A stretch of 17,519 nt of DNA from Spirochaetaceae bacterium (GTDB lineage: Bacteria; Spirochaetota; Spirochaetia; SZUA-6; Bin103), in contig JAPPNY010000126.1 of assembly GCA_028818385.1 (NCBI GenBank), positions 1 to 17,519 of the forward strand, given 5' to 3'. Positions 1 to 5,746 of the stretch are shown piece by piece. Numbering within the stretch: position 1 is the first letter of the stretch; each line of letters opens with the position of its first letter. The notes under the pieces were generated by a model. The model did no database searches and was not told the origin of the DNA. It saw nothing but the letters and a program-made list of their open reading frames with translations. The position numbers and the translations under genes are program-made.

Positions 1-37
1 GACTGCGCGTCCGCCGCCGGCTTCATAGGGGCTGGTT

Positions 38-445
38 TCACCGGTCGCTTACATTGAGATAGCTGCCCTTAGTCGATGTTACAGCGCAACTAGAGCTCGA
101 TGTATACGCACTACTCCCGTACCCACTTCCGTCATAACACGATACGGTCGTTTGCTGCGGCGAAGGCTGTGCGGGCGCCGTAGGGGTGGTAGGGGACGCA
201 GGTGCGGTGGGCTTTAGCATGTCCGGCGGTGTTAGAGAGTCGCCGTTATCGAGGCATCTCGCTTCCGCTTTCGCCCGTGCCTGCGCTTCCGTCGGTGCCG
301 ATCGTTCGATAGTGTAAGGACGGCCCGACGATTGATAGCAAGTGATCGTCACTCGCTTTATATGGCGCGCCGCTACTGGCAGGACAACGCCGACCAGCAG
401 CACAACCACTGTCAGGGCACATACCAAGATCTTGAATCGTTTCAT
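38..445 (-). CDS. Small exported cysteine-containing hypothetical protein
   Basis: 135 residues of unknown function. I recognise no family. Residues 1-26 form a clear signal peptide (MKRFK, then a long Val/Leu core, likely cleavage after PVAA). The mature part has two similar cysteine-containing halves, ITCY (Cys36) to Cys64 and VSCY (Cys103) to Cys120. They are joined by a Pro/Thr/Ala-rich linker at about 72-99. Four mature cysteines, an even number, suggest two disulfide bonds outside the cytoplasm. The start is supported by an AAGGGAG ribosome-binding site (454-460, read on the minus strand) 8 nt before the ATG. It lies 195 bp downstream of a DsbA-like gene on the same strand, so that enzyme could oxidise it; this is inference. 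The C-terminal third is Ser/Tyr/Gly-rich and low in complexity. Confidence 0.7.
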   Translation of the reverse strand: MKRFKILVCALTVVVLLVGVVLPVAARHIKRVTITCYQSSGRPYTIERSAPTEAQARAKAEARCLDNGDSLTPPDMLKPTAPASPTTPTAPAQPSPQQTTVSCYDGSGYGSSAYTSSSSCAVTSTKGSYLNVSDR

Positions 446-584
446 CGTTCGTTCTCCCTTTTTGTTTTCGTATGTGTGGGCTTGTCGTATGCGACCGAAA
501 AGGCTATTTCATGGGCACACCCTCCCTGCCGGCCCGCTCGTCCTTGGCTTGACATGCGTAGGCGCGCGGGTCGGCGGTAGGGAT

Positions 585-636
585 CACGGCCCACGGGGGC
601 GCCGGTATCTGCTCAGGTAGATCGGGGTGGGCCGTG
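585..636 (-). terminator. Long inverted repeat just after the dsbA-like gene, possible terminator
   Basis: A perfect 10-bp inverted repeat, CACGGCCCAC at 585-594 and GTGGGCCGTG at 627-636, flanks a 32-nt loop. It begins 4 bp beyond the stop of the DsbA-like gene. The position suits a transcription end, but the loop is long and no T-run follows, so it may instead be an mRNA-stabilising structure or a binding site. The rest of 446-640 holds the ribosome-binding site of the small gene and no convincing promoter. Confidence 0.4.
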
Positions 637-640
637 TGGC

Positions 641-1594
641 TCACATCCCCAGGCGGCGCAATTCGTCATCGACGATCGCGGCCAGCGTCGAGAACGGCAC
701 CGCACCACCAATGAACCGACCGTTGACGAACATGGCCGGGGTTCCCGATACGCCGAGAGCATCGCCGGCGCGCACGTCGGCCAACACCGCGTCGTAGTGT
801 CGGCCCGAATCCAGGCACCGGCCGAACGCGACCGTGTCCAGGTCCAGCCGCTCCGCTTTCGCTCTCAGAGCATCGACCGCCAGGTCGCCTTGCTCGGCAA
901 ACATCACGTCGTGTAGCTGCCAGAATCGGCCTTGCTCGCCGGCACATAGCGATGCTTCGGCGGCCGTCCAAGCGTTCGGGTGAATGCCGGTCAGCGGATA
1001 GTGCCGGTACACCACGCGCAGCTTGTCTCCGTACTGGCGCTGGGCCTGTTCCAATATCGGTAGCAGCCGGGCACAGTAGGGGCACTCGAAGTCTGAAAAC
1101 TCCACGATGGTCACCGGCGCATCCGGTGGGCCGGCGGCCGGGAACCCGTCGGCAGCCACGTCGTAGCGCAGCGGTTCCAGCAAGTACGCCACCGAGTAGC
1201 GACGTTCCAGGGCGCCATATCCCGCTGCGCGGCGCTCGATGCGCTCCGCTACTGCGTCGGCCGTGATGCCGAGCCGGTCAGCTTCCAGGGCTCGCAGCCG
1301 CACGTGCACCAAGTCCCGCAGAATCGCTTGCAGCACCTCGTCCCAGCCGCGCTCGGCGTCAATCTGACAGCGCCGCAGGTCGGCCTCGTAGCCTTCAATC
1401 GCAGGCGCCGCAGCCGCGTACAGGTCGGCCAAGCTCAGGGCTTCGGCACCGTCGATCGTCGCCGCGGGCTCCGACCACGCGTTGAGCGCCGACGCCAGCA
1501 GCGCGAGCGTCAGCGCCGCGCCACGCGCTCCCTGCAGCGCTCGGACCGCCGGGTGATCCGGCGCGGATGCCGGGACCCTGAGAAAGCGTGGCAA
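641..1594 (-). CDS. DsbA-family thiol:disulfide oxidoreductase
   Basis: 317 residues. The C-terminal half (about 157-315) is a DsbA/Thioredoxin_4-type fold. It has the active-site motif CPYC at 171-174 in FSDFECPYC, and the cis-proline motif SGTPAMFVNG (Pro286) that packs against it. Enzymes of this family make or shuffle disulfide bonds in exported proteins. The first half (about 45-145) is a charged helical region resembling the SurA/dimerisation-like N-terminus of several bacterial DSBA proteins. A hydrophobic stretch at 24-38 (GARGAALTLALLASALNAW) looks like a signal or anchor, but the N-region is unusually long. The start is a TTG without a visible ribosome-binding site, and the frame stays open upstream, so the true start is uncertain. 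The start lies 42 bp from the left recombination-like site (1636-1658), whose inversion could change its transcription. Confidence 0.85.
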   Translation of the reverse strand: MPRFLRVPASAPDHPAVRALQGARGAALTLALLASALNAWSEPAATIDGAEALSLADLYAAAAPAIEGYEADLRRCQIDAERGWDEVLQAILRDLVHVRLRALEADRLGITADAVAERIERRAAGYGALERRYSVAYLLEPLRYDVAADGFPAAGPPDAPVTIVEFSDFECPYCARLLPILEQAQRQYGDKLRVVYRHYPLTGIHPNAWTAAEASLCAGEQGRFWQLHDVMFAEQGDLAVDALRAKAERLDLDTVAFGRCLDSGRHYDAVLADVRAGDALGVSGTPAMFVNGRFIGGAVPFSTLAAIVDDELRRLGM

Positions 1595-2040
1595 TCTACG
1601 GCGGGTCGTGGGTGGTAGGCGGGGCGTCGTCAGCAGCCGACAACTGCGATTGTCGGCAGTTATGCGGCCGATCGGTCTTGGCGGTCTGCTTGCCTAAAGC
1701 ACGACAGGTAAGAGAAATGTCGGCGGGAGACCTACAAACGAGTGGGCGGCAGGTCGCAGCGTCTCGGAGCCCACGTCGATGCCGGTGATCGGCCCACTGG
1801 GCGAGTGGTTATATGGTGGCCGTCGGAAGTTTAGACAGCTAATTGACGCTCAGGGATATGAAAAAGATTCTCGACATCCCATGGAGATTATGAATAAAAG
1901 ATGACACTGGCCGTTCTTACAAGTGTACGGTGGACCCCGTCATGCCAGCGAATACCATCTCGCCACCCCTGCCGGTGTCACACGATGACACTCTCCCACC
2001 CGGACTCCTGACGAGCCCCCTGGTGTTGAGGAGTATCGTC
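1595..2040. other. Intergenic region upstream of the recombinase
   Basis: 446 bp without a convincing gene. It holds the left recombination-like site (1636-1658). A clearly more AT-rich patch at about 1808-1925 is likely to carry the recombinase promoter. Candidate -10 boxes are AT-rich segments near 1894-1900 (plus strand) and TATAAC at 1813-1808 (minus strand, towards the DsbA-like gene). Neither has a good -35, so no promoter is called. An in-frame upstream extension of the recombinase from GTG 1930 exists but has no ribosome-binding site. Confidence 0.5.
1636..1658 (+). repeat. Left dif-like inverted site
   Basis: The site is arm GCCGACAA (1636-1643), centre CTGCGA (1644-1649), arm TTGTCGGC (1650-1657) and an A at 1658. 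The arms are perfect reverse complements around an asymmetric 6-bp centre. The whole 23-bp unit recurs in reverse complement at 3352-3374, and the match stops abruptly on both sides. Arms of 8-11 bp around a 6-8 bp spacer are the usual layout of a tyrosine-recombinase crossover site (Xer/dif has 6 bp). The recombinase gene lies between the two copies. Confidence 0.75.
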
Positions 2041-3075
2041 ATGGCACTCGATCTCCTTGCCTTCATCGGCGTCGCGGTCGCCGGCGCCATAGCCACCCTG
2101 TCGGCGGTGTACGACCACGCGAATCAGCGGCGGGGCGAACCTCGTGGCCTCTCCGACGAGGACACGGAGCGCATCGAGGCTGCCCTCAAGACCGCCTACC
2201 GCGCGAAGAACACGCGCCGTGCCTACCTCGCTGGGTGGAAGCGGTGGCAGGCATGGGCTTGCGATCACGGCGTGCGGGCCCTGTCGGCCGATCCGGCGTC
2301 GGTGGCCGCCTATCTCGCCGAGCGGGCCGCGTCCGGCAAGACGCGGGCTACGGTGCGCTCGGACCGCGCAGCGATCGGCGCAGCGCACCGCGCCGTAGAG
2401 GCTGGCGATCCCACCGCCGACGAAGGCGTGCGGCGCGTGATCCGCTTGATGGGCACGGCGAACCACGGCAAGGGCCGGGGGCAGGTCCAGGGCCTGGATT
2501 GGGGCGGCGTCGATCGAACCGCTGTGCTGGCCGAGAAGAGGGGCTCACTCGCCGGCCTCCGCGACGCCGCGCTGATCCGTCTAGGCAGCGATGCGCTCTT
2601 GCGCGTGTCCGAGCTTGCGTCGCTCTTGGTGTCCGATCTGCGTGTACAACCGGACGGCAGCGGCACGATCACCATCCGGCACTCCAAGACGGATCAGGCC
2701 GGGCGTGGACACGTGTGCTATCTCGGCAAGCCGACCGTGGCGGCCATTCGGCGCTACCTGCAGGCAGCCGGGGTCAAGTCCGGCGCGCTGTTCCGCGGCG
2801 TGAACAAGGGCGGCGCCGTGCGCGAGCGCCTCGGCGTGCGGTCCATCCGCCAGATCATAAAACGGCGGGCGGCCGATGCCGGGATCGTGGGCGGGATATC
2901 GGGTCACTCGCTGCGCGTGGGGGCGGTGCAGTCCCTGGTCACCGCCGGGGCGAGCCTTGTCGACCTACAGCGTGCCGGCGACTGGACGTCGCCGCAGATG
3001 CCGGCGCACTACGCACGGAATCAACTGGCGGCGCGCGGCGCCGTGGCACGGCTCAGGTACGGGGTGGCAGCGTAG
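2041..3075 (+). CDS. Tyrosine recombinase/integrase
   Basis: 344 residues from ATG 2041. This start has a GAGGAG ribosome-binding site (2028-2033) 7 nt upstream. The frame is open back to GTG 1930, which would give 381 residues, but no comparable site precedes that start. The order is typical: a SAM-like core-binding domain at about 38-135, a linker, and a catalytic domain at about 160-340. The catalytic set is complete: Arg188 (DALLRVSEL), Lys216 (RHSKTD), His289 and Arg292 (GHSLR), Trp315 in the second His/Trp position (GDWTSP), and the nucleophile Tyr324 (PAHYAR). Such enzymes cut and rejoin DNA at short palindromic core sites. The flanking inverted sites are the obvious substrate candidates. 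Unusual is a hydrophobic, nearly uncharged segment at residues 5-23 before the DNA-binding domain. A GTG at 2107 would remove it but has no good ribosome-binding site. Confidence 0.88.
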   Translation: MALDLLAFIGVAVAGAIATLSAVYDHANQRRGEPRGLSDEDTERIEAALKTAYRAKNTRRAYLAGWKRWQAWACDHGVRALSADPASVAAYLAERAASGKTRATVRSDRAAIGAAHRAVEAGDPTADEGVRRVIRLMGTANHGKGRGQVQGLDWGGVDRTAVLAEKRGSLAGLRDAALIRLGSDALLRVSELASLLVSDLRVQPDGSGTITIRHSKTDQAGRGHVCYLGKPTVAAIRRYLQAAGVKSGALFRGVNKGGAVRERLGVRSIRQIIKRRAADAGIVGGISGHSLRVGAVQSLVTAGASLVDLQRAGDWTSPQMPAHYARNQLAARGAVARLRYGVAA

Positions 3076-3350
3076 CGAAGGGCGACCGCCCAACCTCCCG
3101 GAAGGTGAGACCGCTGGACCGACGGCTTGCGAAAAAGTCGACGGAGTCCCGGTCGGGAGCCACGACGGCCTAACCGGCAAGGCGGTCACGCTCGCCTCCA
3201 GCTCGTCCGAAACTCGCCCAGGGGACGTCGAAGTGCCGCGTGCCGGTCATCGTGCCGAAGGGGAGTTGACAGCCACGCTGCGCTATGCTTGAATAGGGCT
3301 TGTGACTGACGAACGTGCTCTCATTGATTCGGGCCGAAGTCGTTCGTTGC
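3076..3350. other. Gene-free stretch between the recombinase and the right site
   Basis: About 275 bp without a convincing gene. Short open frames on both strands lack ribosome-binding sites and plausible protein composition. It holds the outward-facing promoter candidate at 3266-3294. No terminator hairpin is evident directly after the recombinase stop. Confidence 0.5.
3266..3294 (+). promoter_or_regulatory. Sigma70-like promoter facing out of the recombinase cassette
   Basis: A perfect -35 box TTGACA (3266-3271) is followed after 17 bp by TTGAAT (3289-3294), which matches four of six positions of TATAAT. It points right, crosses the right inverted site 57 bp further on, and could drive the transporter operon starting at 3808 through a long leader. 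If the cassette inverted, it would point across the left site into the DsbA-like gene. This is called from sequence alone; spirochaete promoters of this type are sigma70-like. Confidence 0.45.
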
Positions 3351-3376
3351 GTGCCGACAATCGCAGTTGTCGGCAC
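3351..3376 (-). repeat. Right dif-like inverted site
   Basis: A perfect dyad with 10-bp arms, GTGCCGACAA (3351-3360) and TTGTCGGCAC (3367-3376), flanks the 6-bp centre TCGCAG (3361-3366). Bases 3352-3374 are the exact reverse complement of the left site at 1636-1658. The arms are longer here than on the left (10 against 8 bp), so this may be the better binding site. The 26-bp size is close to the 28-bp Xer/dif core. Confidence 0.75.
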
Positions 3377-3807
3377 TAACTTGGCAGTGTCGAACACATG
3401 CGCTGTCGCTTGCCGACGGCGCTCCGAGGAGTGCAGCACGGAGGCATACACAGTGCCTTGGGGATGTGGTCCGATAAACGTCCTCACCGTGTCGGTGGAC
3501 AGTTGGCGGCCGAACTCAGCCGGACCACCGGTACGATAGTAAACCCTGTGAGCCAGTTCGTTCGTCAGCCACCCGGTGACTGTGCAGTGGCGACGGGAAC
3601 GCTGGGAGCCGCACTCGCGAGCATCCGCTCCCGACCATGGCAGCAGGCTACACGTTCAGCGGACGGATGGTGCGCCGTCGGGGCGGCCGCTCAGATACAG
3701 GTCGTGTGTCAGTGTCGTCGGCGCATCTGCGGTCTGTCAACCCTGCCGCCGGGCTGGTAGCGATGGCACTTCTGCGAGGCGGCCCTGACACGGCACTTGG
3801 GACTAAT
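3377..3807. other. Leader/intergenic region before transporter cassette A
   Basis: About 430 bp between the right inverted site and the first permease. The permease frame is open back to ATG 3637, with another ATG at 3763. However, the extra N-terminal residues (Arg/Gly/Ser-rich, no membrane segment) do not resemble an LplB-type permease. No ribosome-binding site supports those starts, so I treat this as leader DNA. No clear promoter other than the distant one at 3266-3294 was found; TACGAT at 3532-3537 is an isolated -10-like word without a -35. Confidence 0.45.
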
Positions 3808-4737
3808 GTGGTTTCGTATCCGCTCAAGCGGCCGTCGATCCTCAAGCAGTACTACCGCCACCGCTATCTGTTCGTCCTGCTGGCAGCCGGGCTCGTCTGG
3901 ACCATCATCTTCAAGTACGGTCCCATGTACGGGATCATCATCGCGTTCCAGAAGTACCGTTTCTGGGACGGCATCTGGGGCAGCGAGTGGGTGGGATTCC
4001 ATCACTTCGTGCGGATGTTCAATGGCACCACCGACTTCGGCCGGGTCTTCCGCAACACCCTCCTCATCAGCCTGTATCGGTTGTTCTGGGGCTTTCCGGC
4101 GCCGATCATCCTGGCGCTGCTCCTGAACGAGGTGCGTCAACGCCACTTCAAGCGCACCGTGCAGACGATCAGCTACCTGCCGCACTTCCTGTCATGGGTC
4201 GTCCTGGGCGGCGTGATCCGGGCCATCCTGTCCCCTTCCGCCGGGGCGATCAACCTGATCATCACCGGCCTGGGCGGCGACCGGATCCACTTTCTGGCCG
4301 ACGTCAACTGGTTCGTGACCGTCCTGATCACCACCGGCGTCTGGCAGCAGGTCGGATGGGGATCGATCATCTTCCTGGCGGCCATCGCCGGAGTGGATCC
4401 GCAGCTTCACGAGTCGGCGATCGTCGACGGCGCCGGCAGGATGAGGCAGGCGTGGAGCATCACGATACCGTCGATCATCCCGGTGATCATCATCGTGTTC
4501 ATCCTGCGGGTGGGCGACATCCTGGAAGCAGGCTTCGACCAGATCTTCATGCTCTACAACCCGGCGGTCTACGAGGTGGCAGACATCATCGATACGTACG
4601 TCTATCGCGTCGGGCTGGCAGAGTTGCAATACAGCTTTGCCGCCGCCGTGGGGCTGTTCAAGAACGTGATCGGCCTGATCCTGGTAATCATCGTCAATCG
4701 CGCCGTCAAGAGCTTCGGCGATTACGGGATCTGGTAG
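3808..4737 (+). CDS. ABC sugar importer permease, LplB/YteP type (cassette A)
   Basis: 309 residues from GTG 3808, chosen because GGGA lies 5 nt upstream and the protein then begins like other LplB-family proteins (basic residues, then the first membrane helix at about 21-42 with FKYGPMYGIIIAF). About six membrane segments are visible. The cytoplasmic EAA loop that docks on the ATPase is at about 202-221 (ESAIVDGAGRMRQAWSITIP). The family (COG4209) imports complex or acidic oligosaccharides: examples are B. subtilis YteP (rhamnogalacturonan products) and AlgM1 (alginate). It is the first gene of a three-gene set with the next permease (10 bp downstream) and a binding protein. It is clearly paralogous to the permease at 12140-13117; both contain WGFPAPIILALLL. 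Longer starts at 3763 or 3637 cannot be excluded. Confidence 0.88.
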   Translation: MVSYPLKRPSILKQYYRHRYLFVLLAAGLVWTIIFKYGPMYGIIIAFQKYRFWDGIWGSEWVGFHHFVRMFNGTTDFGRVFRNTLLISLYRLFWGFPAPIILALLLNEVRQRHFKRTVQTISYLPHFLSWVVLGGVIRAILSPSAGAINLIITGLGGDRIHFLADVNWFVTVLITTGVWQQVGWGSIIFLAAIAGVDPQLHESAIVDGAGRMRQAWSITIPSIIPVIIIVFILRVGDILEAGFDQIFMLYNPAVYEVADIIDTYVYRVGLAELQYSFAAAVGLFKNVIGLILVIIVNRAVKSFGDYGIW

Positions 4738-4747
4738 GGGCGCTGGT

Positions 4748-5638
4748 GTGGCGGTCCGGACTACCGGAGAGAGGGCCTTCGGGCTGTTCAACAGCCTGTT
4801 CCTGATCCTGTTCTCCGTCACCATCCTGTTTCCGTTCGTCAACCTGCTGTCGGTCTCCCTGACGCATGGATCGAGCGAGTATCTCAGCAACGTGATGCTG
4901 TGGCCGCGTCCGTTCTCCACCAAGTCGTACGAGGCGATTCTCGGTGACAACGAACTCTACATGGGCTATCTCGTCACCATCATGCGCACCGTGGCGGGCA
5001 CCTTCGCGACGGTCATGGTGCTACTGTGCGCCGCCTATCCGCTGTCGAAGAAATACCTGCCGCACCGCAACTTCTACACGTCGATCTTCGTCTTCACGCT
5101 GTTCTTTTCCGGCGGCCTGATTCCCACCTACATTCTGGTCCGCAGCCTGGGCCTCATCAACAACGTGCCGCTCGTGTTCATCCTGTTCCAACTGGTGCCG
5201 GCGTTCTCGCTGCTCGTCATGCGCAATTTCCTGATGACCATTCCGACGGAGATCGAGGACTCGGCCCGCATCGACGGCGCCAATGAGATCGTCACGCTGT
5301 TTCGCATCGTCGCTCCCATGTCCATGCCGGTCATCGCCACCGTCGGGCTCTGGAGTGCGGTGTGGCACTGGAACGACTGGTTCACTTCGCTCCTTTTTGT
5401 CACCGACCGGCACAAGCACGTGCTGCAGATCTGGCTGCAGCGCATCGTGATCACGGCCAACGACACGCTCACCATCGAGGCGGAGCAGGCATTCGACGAA
5501 GCGGCGTTGCGGCCGGTGCGGCCGGAGACCCTCAACTCGGCGGCGATCTTCGTCGCCATGGCGCCGATACTGGCGGTGTATCCGTTCATCCAGAAATACT
5601 TCGTGAAGGGGGTGATAATCGGGTCTCTCAAGGGGTAG
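4748..5638 (+). CDS. ABC sugar importer permease, YtcP/AraQ type (cassette A)
   Basis: 296 residues, the second half of the heterodimeric membrane channel. It starts at GTG 4748, with AGGGG 7 nt upstream overlapping the stop of the first permease. This indicates co-transcription and probably coupled translation. Six membrane segments are visible. The EAA loop is at about 168-190 (EIEDSARIDGANEIVTLFRIVAP), and it ends with a conserved FVKGVIIGSLKG tail typical of the YtcP branch of COG0395. Its equivalent at 13111-14001 has the same length and shares the motif LFFSGGLIPTYILVR almost residue for residue. The partner ATPase is not in the window. Confidence 0.9.
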   Translation: MAVRTTGERAFGLFNSLFLILFSVTILFPFVNLLSVSLTHGSSEYLSNVMLWPRPFSTKSYEAILGDNELYMGYLVTIMRTVAGTFATVMVLLCAAYPLSKKYLPHRNFYTSIFVFTLFFSGGLIPTYILVRSLGLINNVPLVFILFQLVPAFSLLVMRNFLMTIPTEIEDSARIDGANEIVTLFRIVAPMSMPVIATVGLWSAVWHWNDWFTSLLFVTDRHKHVLQIWLQRIVITANDTLTIEAEQAFDEAALRPVRPETLNSAAIFVAMAPILAVYPFIQKYFVKGVIIGSLKG

Positions 5639-5649
5639 CATCGCCCCGC

Positions 5650-5665
5650 CGGCCCCTTCGGGCCG
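5650..5665 (+). other. Small GC-rich hairpin between permease and binding-protein genes (cassette A)
   Basis: CGGCCC (5650-5655), loop CTTC, GGGCCG (5660-5665): a perfect 6-bp stem 12 bp after the permease stop and 81 bp before the binding-protein start. There is no T-run, so termination would be weak. It may protect or delimit the binding-protein mRNA, which must usually be made in excess of the permeases. A comparable hairpin pair occupies the same place in cassette B. Confidence 0.4.
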
Positions 5666-5746
5666 AACATGGACCGCGCGGCTTGAACGCGAGTGATTCG
5701 CCAGCCGCGCGAAGCAAACACCAAACACAAGGAAGGATCGAAGAAC

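Larger units (their letters stand above)
1636..3376. mobile_element. Putative invertible or mobile tyrosine-recombinase cassette
   Basis: The segment between and including the two inverted 23-bp sites carries one clear gene, the tyrosine recombinase, and an outward promoter at 3266-3294. The centres of the sites (CTGCGA on the left, TCGCAG on the right) are in opposite orientation, so site-specific recombination between them would invert the segment rather than excise it. The bases next to the sites show no target-site duplication, which argues against a DDE-transposase insertion. Alternatives are a transposon-like element with tyrosine-recombinase terminal repeats, or an island end whose second partner is lost. 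The sites and gene are seen directly; the activity is inferred. Confidence 0.5.

Noticed and set aside
549..580. TTGACA at 549-554 as a plus-strand promoter
   Set aside because: No -10 box lies at a suitable distance, and there is no plus-strand gene downstream.
1698..1723. Weak dyad CGACA…TGTCG inside the cassette, possible third recombination site
   Set aside because: It has only 5-bp arms with an 11-bp spacer and does not match the arms and centre of the two strong sites.
1588..1788. 66-codon plus-strand open frame over the left inverted site
   Set aside because: It has no ribosome-binding site and no recognisable protein features, and it overlaps the start of the DsbA-like gene.
1636..3376. 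Reading the inverted repeats as terminal repeats of a DDE-transposase insertion sequence
   Set aside because: The enclosed gene is a tyrosine recombinase, no target-site duplication is present, and each repeat is itself a palindrome with a 6-bp centre.
3170..3487. 105-codon open frame on the minus strand across the right inverted site
   Set aside because: It starts at a GTG without a ribosome-binding site, runs through the palindromic site, and resembles no family I know.
3398..3760. 120-codon plus-strand open frame before the first permease
   Set aside because: Its composition is Arg/Gly/Cys-rich as expected of a random high-GC frame. It has no ribosome-binding site and overlaps the extended permease frame.
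3637..3807. N-terminal extension of the LplB-type permease from ATG 3637
   Set aside because: The added 57 residues are not membrane-like, do not resemble family members, and have no ribosome-binding site.
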